A DNA stretch of 47,571 nt from Peptococcaceae bacterium UBA5767 (GTDB lineage: Bacteria > Bacillota > TC1 > UBA5767), in NCBI GenBank assembly GCA_002418765.1, contig DIET01000020.1, forward strand, positions 1 through 47,571, in the 5' to 3' direction. How positions within the stretch are numbered: the first letter of the stretch is position 1; the number at the start of each line of letters is the position of its first letter. The notes below the pieces were generated by a model, which saw nothing but the letters and a program-made list of their open reading frames with translations, was not told the DNA's origin and did no database searches. Positions 25,229 to 34,087 of this stretch are shown here, piece by piece. Both the position numbers and the translations under genes were made by a program.

Positions 25229-27001
25229 TTGCAAGGTAGGATTGATAAAGTGTCCGGACCTCTAGTGGTTGCTAGTGGAATGGCCGATGCGAAAATGTTC
25301 GACGTGGTGCGGGTCAGTGAACATCGCCTGATTGGGGAAATCATCGAACTGCGTAATGACAAGGCATCGATTCAGGTATATGAAGAAACAGCAGGCCTAG
25401 GTCCTGGTGAAGTCGTTGAATCAACGGGAGAACCATTGAGTGTGGAACTGGGCCCAGGACTGATTGCAGCCATTTATGATGGCATTCAAAGACCTCTTAC
25501 GGCCATTCGTGAGATGGTGGGAGACCGCATCACCAGAGGAATTGATGTAAGCTCTTTGGATACAGAAAAGAAATGGGCATTTAAGGCGGTAAAAAGCCAA
25601 GGGGATCGGGTGGAACCGGGCGATATTATTGGCACTGTACAGGAAACCACCATTGTGGAGCATCGCATTATGATTCCTGTTGGCACCGAAGGCATTATTG
25701 AAGAGATTTTTGAGGGTGATTTTACCATTGTAGAACCTGTCTGCCGAGTTAGGAACGGCTCAGGGGAACTGGTAGATGTCATTATGCGCCAAAAAACGCC
25801 GGTGCGTATTGGAAGAAAGTACAAGACCAAGCTTTCTCCGGAAGTGCCTATGGTGACGGGACAGAGAGTCATCGATACGTTTTTCCCTGTCTCCAAGGGA
25901 GGAACAGCTGCGGTACCTGGTCCCTTTGGTTCAGGAAAAACAGTGGTACAGCATCAGCTGGCCAAATGGGCCGATGCCGATATCATTGTGTATGTTGGCT
26001 GCGGAGAGCGCGGCAATGAAATGACGGATGTTTTGATGGAATTCCCGGAACTCAAAGATCCCAAAACGGGAGAACCATTGATGCAGCGTACGGTGTTGAT
26101 TGCCAACACCTCTGACATGCCTGTGGCCGCCCGTGAAGCGTCCATCTATACTGGTATTACCATAGCGGAGTATTTCCGTGATATGGGCTATTCTGTGGCC
26201 ATCATGGCAGATTCTACATCCAGATGGGCAGAAGCCTTGCGTGAAATGTCTGGACGTTTGGAAGAGATGCCTGGGGAGGAAGGTTATCCTGCTTATCTGT
26301 CCTCGCGTTTGGCTGAATTTTACGAACGTGCTGGTCGTGTTCTTTGTTTGGGACAGGATCACCGGGAAGCGGCCATTACGGCAATTGGGGCGGTATCTCC
26401 CCCGGGAGGCGACATTTCTGAGCCGGTATCCCAGGGAACATTGCGGATTGTCAAGGTGTTTTGGGGTCTGGATTCGGCGCTGGCTTATCGGCGGCATTTT
26501 CCGGCCATCAACTGGTTGAACAGTTATTCGCTGTATACGGCCAGACTGGCCAAGGCCATGGGAGAAGCCACCCATGAGGATTGGAATGAGTTGCGCAAGA
26601 AGGCCATGAGCCTGTTACAAAAAGAAGCGGAACTGGAAGAAATTGTTCGTTTGGTCGGGGTGGATGCGCTTAGTCTGGCTGATCGGTTGGTGATGGAGAC
26701 GGCCCGCAGCTTGCGGGAGGATTATTTGCACCAAAATGCCTTCCACGAAGTGGATACCTTTACGAGTCTTCCCAAGCAATACAAAATGTTGCTTCTTATT
26801 TTAACGTTCCATGAGGAAGCGGAAGCGGCCTTTGACGAGGGTGCTGAGTTTGCTGATTTGCTGTTGGTGCCTGTTCGGGAAAAAATTGGACGTGCCAAGT
26901 ATGTGAGTGAAGATAGAATGGAGGAACTTGACGATTTGATGCTGGAGATCAAGGACCAAGTGAAGGGACTCATTCCAAAGGGGGATCTGCCCTATGCTTA
27001 A
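25229..27001 (+). CDS. ntpA: V-type ATPase catalytic subunit A
   Basis: 590 residues, TTG start after GAGAGGGA. Walker A GPFGSGKT is at 231-238, and the inserted non-homologous region is at about 110-190. ADSTSRWAEALREMSGRLEEMPGEEGYPAYL is diagnostic of A subunits. It hydrolyses or makes ATP at the A-B interfaces. The 3' end overlaps ntpB by 8 bases. Confidence 0.97.
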   Translation: MQGRIDKVSGPLVVASGMADAKMFDVVRVSEHRLIGEIIELRNDKASIQVYEETAGLGPGEVVESTGEPLSVELGPGLIAAIYDGIQRPLTAIREMVGDRITRGIDVSSLDTEKKWAFKAVKSQGDRVEPGDIIGTVQETTIVEHRIMIPVGTEGIIEEIFEGDFTIVEPVCRVRNGSGELVDVIMRQKTPVRIGRKYKTKLSPEVPMVTGQRVIDTFFPVSKGGTAAVPGPFGSGKTVVQHQLAKWADADIIVYVGCGERGNEMTDVLMEFPELKDPKTGEPLMQRTVLIANTSDMPVAAREASIYTGITIAEYFRDMGYSVAIMADSTSRWAEALREMSGRLEEMPGEEGYPAYLSSRLAEFYERAGRVLCLGQDHREAAITAIGAVSPPGGDISEPVSQGTLRIVKVFWGLDSALAYRRHFPAINWLNSYSLYTARLAKAMGEATHEDWNELRKKAMSLLQKEAELEEIVRLVGVDALSLADRLVMETARSLREDYLHQNAFHEVDTFTSLPKQYKMLLLILTFHEEAEAAFDEGAEFADLLLVPVREKIGRAKYVSEDRMEELDDLMLEIKDQVKGLIPKGDLPYA

Positions 27002-28385
27002 AGAATATAAATCAATTCGAGAAGTAGTTGGCCCATTGATGCTTGTGGATGGCGTTGAAGGCGTGAAATATGATGAGTTGGTAGAGATTGAGCAAAAAAA
27101 TGGTGAGATTCGCCAGGGCAAAGTCTTGGAGATTAACAAAGACAAGGCTCTTGTTCAATTGTTTGAAGGATCTCAAGGACTGAAGATTTCCACATCCAAA
27201 TGTCGTTTTTTGGGGCATGGTATTGAGCTGTCTGTGTCTGAGGATATGCTGGGACGGGTTTTTTCCGGACTTGGTACTCCTATTGATGGTGGACCCAAGA
27301 TCATTGCGGAAGCCAGAAAGGATATCAATGGGCAGCCATTGAATCCGGCTTCCAGAGACTATCCTTCTGAATTCATTCAAACGGGTATTTCGGCCATTGA
27401 TGGCCTGAATACATTGGTGCGGGGACAGAAGCTGCCTGTATTTTCTGGCAGTGGTTTGCCTCATTCTCAGCTTGCGGCTCAGATTGCTCGTCAAGCCAAG
27501 GTGCTCGGTTCGGACAGCAAGTTTGCTGTGGTATTTGGGGCCATTGGAATCACCTATGAAGAAGCTGATTTCTTTATTTCCGATTTTCGCAAAACGGGAG
27601 CCATAGAGCGTACGGTTTTGTTTATGAATCTGGCCAATGATCCGGCCATTGAACGTATTGCCACACCTCGTATGGCCTTGACGGCAGCAGAATTTTTGGC
27701 GTATGAAAAAGGAATGCATGTGTTGGTTATTTTGACGGATATCACCAACTATGCTGAGGCGCTTCGTGAAGTAAGCGCGGCCAGAAAAGAAGTGCCGGGT
27801 CGTCGGGGTTATCCCGGTTATCTGTACACGGATTTGGCAACCATGTATGAACGTGCAGGTCGAATCAAGGGGAACGATGGTTCCATTACGCAAATTCCCA
27901 TTTTGACCATGCCGGAGGATGATAAGACCCATCCCATCCCCGACTTGACAGGATACATCACAGAGGGACAGATCATTCTCTCTAGGGATCTGCACCGCTC
28001 GGGTATCGAGCCTCCCATCAATGTGTTGCCCTCGTTGTCTCGACTTAAGGACAAGGGTATTGGAAAAAACAAGACCAGAGAGGATCATGCAGATACCATG
28101 AACCAGCTGTTTGCAGCCTACGCCAGAGGCAAGGAAGCCAAGGAATTGGCCGTCATTCTGGGTGAGGGTGCCTTGTCAGATACGGACAAGTTGTATGCAC
28201 AGTTTGCGGATGAGTTTGAGGAGAAATATGTTTCGCAGGGCTATGATACCAACAGGGGCATCATGGATACCCTGGCTTTGGGGTGGGAACTGTTGGACAT
28301 CCTTCCCAAAAGTGAGCTCAAACGGATTCGTGAAGAATACATTGAAAAATATTTACCATCTATCGTTGGCAAAGGAGATGAGTAA
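26994..28385 (+). CDS. ntpB: V-type ATPase regulatory subunit B
   Basis: 463 residues. The P-loop is degenerate (FSGSGLPHSQLAAQIARQ), as expected for non-catalytic B subunits. YPGYLYTDLATMYERAGRIKG and the Arg-bearing ILSRDLHRSGIEPPINVLPSLSRL are typical. Starts inside ntpA. Confidence 0.97.
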   Translation: MLKEYKSIREVVGPLMLVDGVEGVKYDELVEIEQKNGEIRQGKVLEINKDKALVQLFEGSQGLKISTSKCRFLGHGIELSVSEDMLGRVFSGLGTPIDGGPKIIAEARKDINGQPLNPASRDYPSEFIQTGISAIDGLNTLVRGQKLPVFSGSGLPHSQLAAQIARQAKVLGSDSKFAVVFGAIGITYEEADFFISDFRKTGAIERTVLFMNLANDPAIERIATPRMALTAAEFLAYEKGMHVLVILTDITNYAEALREVSAARKEVPGRRGYPGYLYTDLATMYERAGRIKGNDGSITQIPILTMPEDDKTHPIPDLTGYITEGQIILSRDLHRSGIEPPINVLPSLSRLKDKGIGKNKTREDHADTMNQLFAAYARGKEAKELAVILGEGALSDTDKLYAQFADEFEEKYVSQGYDTNRGIMDTLALGWELLDILPKSELKRIREEYIEKYLPSIVGKGDE

Positions 28386-28388
28386 GGT

Positions 28389-29078
28389 ATGGCTCAAATG
28401 CTGAGTGTAAGTCCCACCAGGATGGAGTTGTCCCGTCTTAAAGCCAGAGTCAAGGTAGCCAGACGGGGTCATAAGCTCCTGAAGGATAAGCGAGACGAGA
28501 TGGTCAGACAGTTTTTGGAGCTGGTGAGAGAAAACAAGGAACTACGAGAAACAGTGGAAGAAAAGATCACTGCTGCTTTGAGAAGCTTTGTGCTTACGCG
28601 TGCGGTAACCCCAGAAGAAATGCTGGAAGAAGCCATCATGGTGCCTACCCGCAGTGTGGAGTTGGAAGTGGGCAAGAAAAATATCATGAGTGTCTATTGC
28701 CCTGTTATCTCCTACCGCGAGGTCTTCGATGAGGAGGTTTCTCCTTATCCCTACAGCTTTGCTTCTACGTCGGAGCAGCTAGATGGTGCCATTCAGAATT
28801 TGTCTGTGGTGTTGCCGGCCATGCTGGAGCTTGCTGAAAAAGAGAAGTCTTGTCAGCTGCTGGCGGATGAGATTGAAAAGACCAGACGTCGTGTGAATGC
28901 TTTGGAGTATGTGATGATTCCCCAGATGGTGGAAACCATTCGTTACATTACCATGAAACTGGATGAGGATGAACGGGGATCTCGAATTCGCTTGATGAAG
29001 GTCAAGGACATGATTGCAGAGCGTGAGCGCCTGGAACAATGGGCAGCCAATCACAAGGACCAGCAAGGAACTCAATAA
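28389..29078 (+). CDS. ntpD: V-type ATPase subunit D
   Basis: 229 residues, the central rotor shaft, a long antiparallel coiled coil. It starts MAQMLSVSPTRMELSRLKARVKVARRGHKLLKDKRDE and near the C-terminus has RRVNALEYVMIPQMVETIRYI. It begins 3 bases after ntpB and ends the operon. Confidence 0.95.
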   Translation: MAQMLSVSPTRMELSRLKARVKVARRGHKLLKDKRDEMVRQFLELVRENKELRETVEEKITAALRSFVLTRAVTPEEMLEEAIMVPTRSVELEVGKKNIMSVYCPVISYREVFDEEVSPYPYSFASTSEQLDGAIQNLSVVLPAMLELAEKEKSCQLLADEIEKTRRRVNALEYVMIPQMVETIRYITMKLDEDERGSRIRLMKVKDMIAERERLEQWAANHKDQQGTQ

Positions 29079-29093
29079 CCAGAATAAAGTGAG

Positions 29094-29127
29094 ACGATCT
29101 GTCCCCGTTGGGTGCAGGTCGTTTTTT
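29094..29127 (+). terminator. Terminator after the V-ATPase operon
   Basis: ACGATCTG (29094-29101) pairs with CAGGTCGT (29115-29122) with one T-G pair. The inner CCC/GGG can extend it, and T-run 29122-29127 follows. Confidence 0.85.
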
Positions 29128-29150
29128 GTATTTGGTTTTCTCAACTACCC

Positions 29151-29179
29151 TTTCGTTCTTTTTGATTATCTGTTACAAT
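29151..29179 (+). promoter_or_regulatory. Possible promoter of the RpiR-type gene
   Basis: TTTCGT (29151-29156) and TACAAT (29174-29179), 17 bases apart. The -35 is weak. An inverted repeat GGAAA-AAA-TTTCC (29185-29197) lies over the expected transcription start. Confidence 0.45.
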
Positions 29180-29184
29180 GATAT

Positions 29185-29197
29185 GGAAAAAATTTCC
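29185..29197 (+). promoter_or_regulatory. Candidate operator of the RpiR-type regulator
   Basis: Perfect 5-bp inverted repeat GGAAA/TTTCC with three A between, placed just after the -10 of the regulator's own promoter. Similar 13-base sites occur before the TAXI gene (30702-30714, 30762-30774 and, inverted, 30793-30805). AT-richness makes chance matches possible. Confidence 0.35.
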
Positions 29198-29219
29198 AAA
29201 AATCTATGAGGTGATGAAA

Positions 29220-30050
29220 ATGAAATATAGAGATGGACTGGGTTTGCAAAGTCGGATCAAAACCACCTATGGTAAGCTTCTTCCCGCAGAAAAAAAAATT
29301 GCTGACTACATTTTGAATCAGCAGTCTATTCCTTCCATCGACATCGATTCGCTGGCCAAGGAAACTCAAACCAGCAAAGCTTCGGTCAGTCGTTTCTGTA
29401 GGCGGTTGGGGTATGGAGGCTTCAAGGAGTTCAGTCTCCATTTGGCTCAGGAGAGAATTGAAAAGCCAAAAGGCACCGGAAATTACATCCAAAAAACGGT
29501 GAGTGGCAATGCGCAGGCTTGCTTGGATACCCATTATCTTATTGAGGATGAGAAGATTGCGAATCTGGCCAATCGTATTGCCCAGGCTCATCGCATTTTC
29601 TTGTTTGGCTCATCTGCTGTAATGCCCGTTATCCTAGATTTTTTTCAGAAGTTGCTTCGGGTAGGCATTGTTTGTCATTATGCGGAAGGGAGACGGATTC
29701 AGAATATGGAGTCTGTGTTGGCACACGACAATGACCTGGTGATTTCCTTTGATCTTTCTGGGGAAACGACTTCAACGGTGAAAGCGACGCAGGCGGCCAT
29801 GGATGGGGGCGCCTATACCGTCACCATTTGCTGTGGCATTGGTTCCTCGCTGAGTGAAGTGGGTCATCTGCATCTCTATGGGGTGGGCCAGAAAACGGGG
29901 AATTACATCACGGGAACGGGTGAGACCCGGATTTCTTTGTTTACCATCGTGGACATTATTTTTTATAAGTTGATTGAGGCACTGCCCAAAGAACAGGTTG
30001 AGCATGCTTTGAACCGCACCAAAGATGTGATTATTGAAGAATGGAAATAA
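29220..30050 (+). CDS. RpiR-family transcription regulator (HTH + SIS)
   Basis: 276 residues from ATG 29220, 4 bases after the strong site GAGGTGATG start region (29208-29216). The HTH domain is in about residues 1-77 (LLPAEKKIADYILNQQS, TSKASVSRFCRRLGYGGFKEF). The SIS sugar-phosphate-binding domain is at about 110-250 (IFLFGSSAVMPVILDFFQ, DLVISFDLSGETTSTVKA). Such proteins sense phosphosugars or related acids. The following flavoprotein and TAXI-TRAP genes are the likely targets. Confidence 0.92.
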   Translation: MKYRDGLGLQSRIKTTYGKLLPAEKKIADYILNQQSIPSIDIDSLAKETQTSKASVSRFCRRLGYGGFKEFSLHLAQERIEKPKGTGNYIQKTVSGNAQACLDTHYLIEDEKIANLANRIAQAHRIFLFGSSAVMPVILDFFQKLLRVGIVCHYAEGRRIQNMESVLAHDNDLVISFDLSGETTSTVKATQAAMDGGAYTVTICCGIGSSLSEVGHLHLYGVGQKTGNYITGTGETRISLFTIVDIIFYKLIEALPKEQVEHALNRTKDVIIEEWK

Positions 30051-30061
30051 AGGGAGGAATC

Positions 30062-30679
30062 ATGAAGATTATTGCCATATCAGGTAGCCCGAGAAACAAG
30101 GCCACGACCTACATCGCGCAGAAAGCGCTGGATCTGATCCAGGAAGCCTATCCCAAAGCCCAGACAGAACTGATTACCCTGAAGGGCAAACAAATTGCAC
30201 CATGCAATGCTTGTGATTATTGTAAGCGAAACAAGGACTGGTGCATCATAAAAGACGATGCCAATGATTTGATCAAGAAAATCATTGAGGCAGATGGACT
30301 GTTGCTCGTGTCTCCTGTTTATGTGATGGAGCCTACACCCCAGCTGATGAGTCTCTTTTCCCGTATGCGACCGATTCATCATGTGTTTCCGGATTCGCTC
30401 CGGCATACCCTGGGCGCTAGTATTGCTGTAGGCGGCACCCGGAATGGGGGCCAGGAAATTGCTGTCAATACTATGAACAATTTGCTGCTTTCACGCAGTG
30501 TGAATGTGGTCAGCAATGAGGTGTTTGGCTATCATGGGGGCAAAGTCTGGAGTCAGGACCAAGGGGCGCAAGGGGCCGAGGCTGATGTAATTGGGATGAA
30601 GACGGTAACGAGTCTTGCTTTGAAGCTGGCTGAAATGGTGAATATCGTGACTGAGGGATGCAGGGCTAGCGGAAAGTAG
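30062..30679 (+). CDS. Iron-sulfur flavoprotein / NADPH-dependent FMN reductase family
   Basis: 205 residues from ATG 30062, after AAGGGAGGAA. The flavodoxin-like start MKIIAISGSPRNKATTY binds FMN phosphate. C48-x2-C51-x2-C54-x6-C61 matches the compact Cys motif of Isf proteins that bind [4Fe-4S]. LLLVSPVYVMEPTPQLMSLFSRM is the family core. An electron carrier or reductase; the substrate is unknown. 11 bases after the RpiR gene, so probably co-transcribed. Confidence 0.88.
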   Translation: MKIIAISGSPRNKATTYIAQKALDLIQEAYPKAQTELITLKGKQIAPCNACDYCKRNKDWCIIKDDANDLIKKIIEADGLLLVSPVYVMEPTPQLMSLFSRMRPIHHVFPDSLRHTLGASIAVGGTRNGGQEIAVNTMNNLLLSRSVNVVSNEVFGYHGGKVWSQDQGAQGAEADVIGMKTVTSLALKLAEMVNIVTEGCRASGK

Positions 30680-30819
30680 TGCCAAGAAAAACAGATATTT
30701 AGGAAAATAATTTCAAAAAAATAGAGGAATTCCAAAAGAAGACTCGAATACTAAGGCCAAAGGAACAATATTTCACTTGAATTTCAGAATATGAAAATTA
30801 ATTCCATGAGGAGGAAGTT

Positions 30820-31860
30820 ATGAAAAAGAGTCTTTTTTTGATGTTGGTGGTGGTGATGTTGGTGGGTGCGTTATCGCTCACGGGCTGTTCACCGGCAGAA
30901 GAGCCTGAGCCCAGCGAAGAACCGTCTGAGGAAGTTGCAGAGGAGCCAGCAGAGGAGTTTCCAGTGATTGATATTCGAAGCTTGAATATCGCTGGCGGCG
31001 GTGCCGGTGGCTCTTGGTATTTGATTGTTGCTCAGTTGTCCGAGCAACTCAAAGAAACCATGCCTGGCGTCAACGTATCGGTGGTTGAAGGGGGCGCGAT
31101 TTCCAATGTCCGTTTGGTCAATGAAGGCATCGACCTGGATATGGGCGCAGCTGCTCTTCCTGATGTGCTGACGGCTTTGGCCAAAAAAGGTTCGTTCGCA
31201 GAAGACAACATTGACAATGTCAAGGTCATTATGAACTTTGCCCATGACTTTGTGCAATTCACGGTCAAGGCGGATAGCAATATCAACAGCATCGCTGATC
31301 TTTCCGACAAAGTTGTTCTGCCTGGTCCCAATGGTTGGGGAATCGAAGCATTGACCAGAAACGTCCTGGAGATTTATGGAATGACCTATGATGACATCAA
31401 AGCCAATGGCGGAGATATTTCCTTTGTGAGCTGGGGCGAAGCACCTAGTCTGATCAAGGATGGACATGCGGATATGGTCGCTTTCAAAGGAGCATTCCCC
31501 AGTGCCAATATCATGGAGATCGAAGCGACCAATGATGCCAAGGTACTGAGCCTGGATCAGGATAAACTGGAAGAATTCATGGCCACCAACCCAGGTTACA
31601 TGCCGGGCACCATTCCAGCTGGAACTTACAAAGGGCAAAGTGAAGATGCATTGACCATTGCTCATACCTCGGTGTTGTTTGTCAATGGAGATCTTAGTGA
31701 TGATGTGGTGTATGTATTGACCAAAACCCTGTATGAAAATGCGGAGTACTTCAGTCAAATCGAGGGAGTAGTCATCGACGAAAACCCCATTGAGGGCGTT
31801 GATCTGGATGTTATTCATCCTGGTGCACTGCGTTACTATGAGGAGCAGGGACTTATCTAG
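30820..31860 (+). CDS. TAXI-family TRAP transporter solute receptor (lipoprotein)
   Basis: 346 residues. Signal peptide with lipobox LTGC at C23, then a Glu/Pro-rich linker (about 24-50). The receptor domain starts near LNIAGGGAGGSWYLIVAQLSE, the TAXI pattern, and has NEGIDLDMGAAALPDVLTALA. It would bind its ligand outside the membrane and give it to the permease downstream. AGGAGGAAG precedes the ATG. Ligand not predictable; glutamate-type acids are known for some relatives. Confidence 0.93.
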   Translation: MKKSLFLMLVVVMLVGALSLTGCSPAEEPEPSEEPSEEVAEEPAEEFPVIDIRSLNIAGGGAGGSWYLIVAQLSEQLKETMPGVNVSVVEGGAISNVRLVNEGIDLDMGAAALPDVLTALAKKGSFAEDNIDNVKVIMNFAHDFVQFTVKADSNINSIADLSDKVVLPGPNGWGIEALTRNVLEIYGMTYDDIKANGGDISFVSWGEAPSLIKDGHADMVAFKGAFPSANIMEIEATNDAKVLSLDQDKLEEFMATNPGYMPGTIPAGTYKGQSEDALTIAHTSVLFVNGDLSDDVVYVLTKTLYENAEYFSQIEGVVIDENPIEGVDLDVIHPGALRYYEEQGLI

Positions 31861-31907
31861 ACAGGCTCCAAGCGTTTGGTGCATCGTAAGATAGGAGCAA
31901 GTTCAAG

Positions 31908-31939
31908 AGGGTTGAGGATAACTCCTCAACCCTTCTTTT
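31908..31939 (+). terminator. Hairpin between TAXI receptor and TRAP permease
   Basis: AGGGTTGAGG (31908-31917) pairs with CCTCAACCCT (31924-31933) around ATAACT, followed by TCTTTT. It is a partial terminator or an RNA stabilizer, which would make more receptor than permease. The permease starts 33 bases later. Confidence 0.7.
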
Positions 31940-31971
31940 GGAGAAAAGGGATAAGAAGGGTGTGATTTTTG

Positions 31972-33918
31972 ATGAAGCAAGTAACGCATAAGGCCAGTAT
32001 TTTGGATGACATCGATATCAAGCAAGACACCAATATGGACCACGCGTTTCACAATGGAATCGGCTCACTTACGTGGGTACAATGGTTGTATACCCTGGCG
32101 GCCTTAGTGCTGTCGGCTTTTTCATTGTATACGGCTGCCTTTGGTTTATTGGAATCCTGGAAGCACAGGATGATTCACTTGATGCTCATTCTTGCCATGG
32201 TGTATTTTTCTTTGTTGCACAAAGGAATCAAGGAAGGCAAGAAGGCATTGACAGCCTGGATGGTCATCATGGTGGCCATGATGGCATCGTTGAGCGTTTA
32301 TGTAAGCATAGACTATCAGAATATCATTTTAAGAATGGGTCAGCCCAATGGACTGGATAAAATTTTTGGTACCATGCTGATTGTTCTGGTGATGGTTGCC
32401 TCTGCCAAGAAAATGGGTTGGGCCATCACGTCCTTGGGCGGATTCTTTATGCTGTATGCATTGTTCGGTTATGTTTTTCCTGGTGACCTGTATCATCGGG
32501 GCATGAGCTATGGTCGTTTTATTGACTTCTTGTTCAACCAGACCATCGGCATCTTGGGTGTCCCCATCAAGGTGGCCGCTGAATACGTCATCATGTTCAT
32601 CATTTTTGGCGCATTTCTGAGCAAATCAGGGGTGGGAGAATTTTTTATTCGGTTATCTGTGGCCTTGACGGGCAAGATGTGGGGTGGTCCGGCCAAGGCC
32701 GCTGTGGTGGCCAGTGCATTGATGGCCACCATCAATGGCAGTGGGGTGGGAAATGCGGTGGCCACAGGCTCGATCACCATTCCCTTGATGAAAAAGGTGG
32801 GCTACAAGCCTCACTTTGCTGCAGCGGTGGAAGCGGCTGCTTCCAATGGGGGTATGATTATGCCCCCGGTCATGGCGTCGGTGGCCTTTTTGATTGCTGA
32901 GTTTACCAAGACACCTTATTCCCAGGTTATGCTACATGGTTTGATCCCAGCTGTGTTGTATTTTGTTGCCGTAATGATCATGGTCCATTACGAAGCCAAG
33001 CGGACAGATTTGTCTCCTCTTCGAGATGACGAGATTCCGGACTGGAGAGAAGTCTTGAGGGATGGCTGGTTCTATTTTGTACCCATCATAGTCCTGGCTT
33101 ACATGCTTTTTAAAGGCTATTCTCCCATGATGGCGGCCATCACAGGCATTGTTCTTATGGTGATTTTGTCTTATGTGAAGAAGAAGACCCGCATGGGTAT
33201 CAAGGAAATTTTGGCTGCCATGGAAGAGGGTGCCACCAATACCATCGCTGTATCGGTCGCTTGCGCTGTGGCAGGGATCATTGTCGGGGTTATCACTGGC
33301 ACCGGCTTGGGAGTTAAGTTTTCTTCCATGATCGTGGCGCTGGCCGGAGACAGTATGTTCTTGGTGTTGTTTCTGACGATGATCAGTTCCATAGTGATGG
33401 GCATGGGTATGACAGCGGCTGCGGTGTATGTGATCGTATCGGCACTTACGGTACCTGCCATGATTGGTATGGGCATCCCCATTATGCCGGCTCATTTCTT
33501 TGTTTACTACTATGGCATCTCCAGTGCCATTACACCGCCGGTTGCCTTGGCGGCATATGGGGCGGCGGGTATTGCCGGCGCCAATCAAAACAAGACGGCG
33601 GTTACGGCCATGCGACTGGCCATCGTGACCTTTGTCGTTCCTTTTGCCTTTGTGTATAATCCTGAGTTGCTGGCTATTGGTGCGGCTGGTGATATTATCA
33701 TTACCTTCTTTTTTGCCATCATTGGCGTTATAGCCATCTCATCGTCCGTGTCCAATTGGTTGTTGGTGCGAACCAAATTGTGGGAGAGAGGTCTTCTTAT
33801 GGTGGCTGGGGTAATTTTGCTCATCAACTCGCTGTTTCTGAACCTGATTGGCGCAGGACTCTTTATTGTCTTGTTTTACAACCAGAAAAACAGAAAGCAA
33901 ACGCTGGAAACAAACTGA
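31972..33918 (+). CDS. TRAP transporter fused permease (4TM/12TM)
   Basis: 648 residues from ATG 31972, after GAAGGGTGTGA. The first part (about 35-170) is a small-permease-like four-helix region. The rest is the large DctM-like domain with MATINGSGVGNAVATGSITIP and AAASNGGMIMPPVMASVAFLIAEF. Works with the TAXI receptor in Na+- or H+-driven uptake. The fused form is the usual partner of TAXI receptors. Confidence 0.94.
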   Translation: MKQVTHKASILDDIDIKQDTNMDHAFHNGIGSLTWVQWLYTLAALVLSAFSLYTAAFGLLESWKHRMIHLMLILAMVYFSLLHKGIKEGKKALTAWMVIMVAMMASLSVYVSIDYQNIILRMGQPNGLDKIFGTMLIVLVMVASAKKMGWAITSLGGFFMLYALFGYVFPGDLYHRGMSYGRFIDFLFNQTIGILGVPIKVAAEYVIMFIIFGAFLSKSGVGEFFIRLSVALTGKMWGGPAKAAVVASALMATINGSGVGNAVATGSITIPLMKKVGYKPHFAAAVEAAASNGGMIMPPVMASVAFLIAEFTKTPYSQVMLHGLIPAVLYFVAVMIMVHYEAKRTDLSPLRDDEIPDWREVLRDGWFYFVPIIVLAYMLFKGYSPMMAAITGIVLMVILSYVKKKTRMGIKEILAAMEEGATNTIAVSVACAVAGIIVGVITGTGLGVKFSSMIVALAGDSMFLVLFLTMISSIVMGMGMTAAAVYVIVSALTVPAMIGMGIPIMPAHFFVYYYGISSAITPPVALAAYGAAGIAGANQNKTAVTAMRLAIVTFVVPFAFVYNPELLAIGAAGDIIITFFFAIIGVIAISSSVSNWLLVRTKLWERGLLMVAGVILLINSLFLNLIGAGLFIVLFYNQKNRKQTLETN

Positions 33919-33943
33919 TTTCAACAACTTCCTTTCCGTTTTG

Positions 33944-33970
33944 GGGGCATGTCTAGCATGCCCCTTTTTT
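33944..33970 (+). terminator. Terminator after the TRAP permease
   Basis: GGGGCATG (33944-33951) pairs with CATGCCCC (33957-33964) around TCTAG, then six T. Confidence 0.93.
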
Positions 33971-33986
33971 GAGCTTGTTGGGCTAC

Positions 33987-34015
33987 TTTACTTTTCTTTT
34001 GATGTTGCTCATAAT
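33987..34015 (+). promoter_or_regulatory. Possible promoter of the xdhC-like gene
   Basis: TTTACT (33987-33992) and CATAAT (34010-34015), 17 bases apart, between the TRAP terminator and the xdhC-like start. Confidence 0.45.
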
Positions 34016-34087
34016 AAAAGCGAAGAAAGAAGAAAAAGAACATGTGGCTTTAAGGTCATGGTAGGAAAAGGTTGGAGGAATAAGGAT

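Noticed and set aside
27012..28088. 358-residue open frame on the minus strand
   Set aside because: It lies wholly opposite ntpB, which is certain; no family match and no suitable start signal. A shadow frame.
30889..31884. 331-residue open frame on the minus strand
   Set aside because: It is opposite the TAXI receptor gene and shows no protein motif. A shadow frame.
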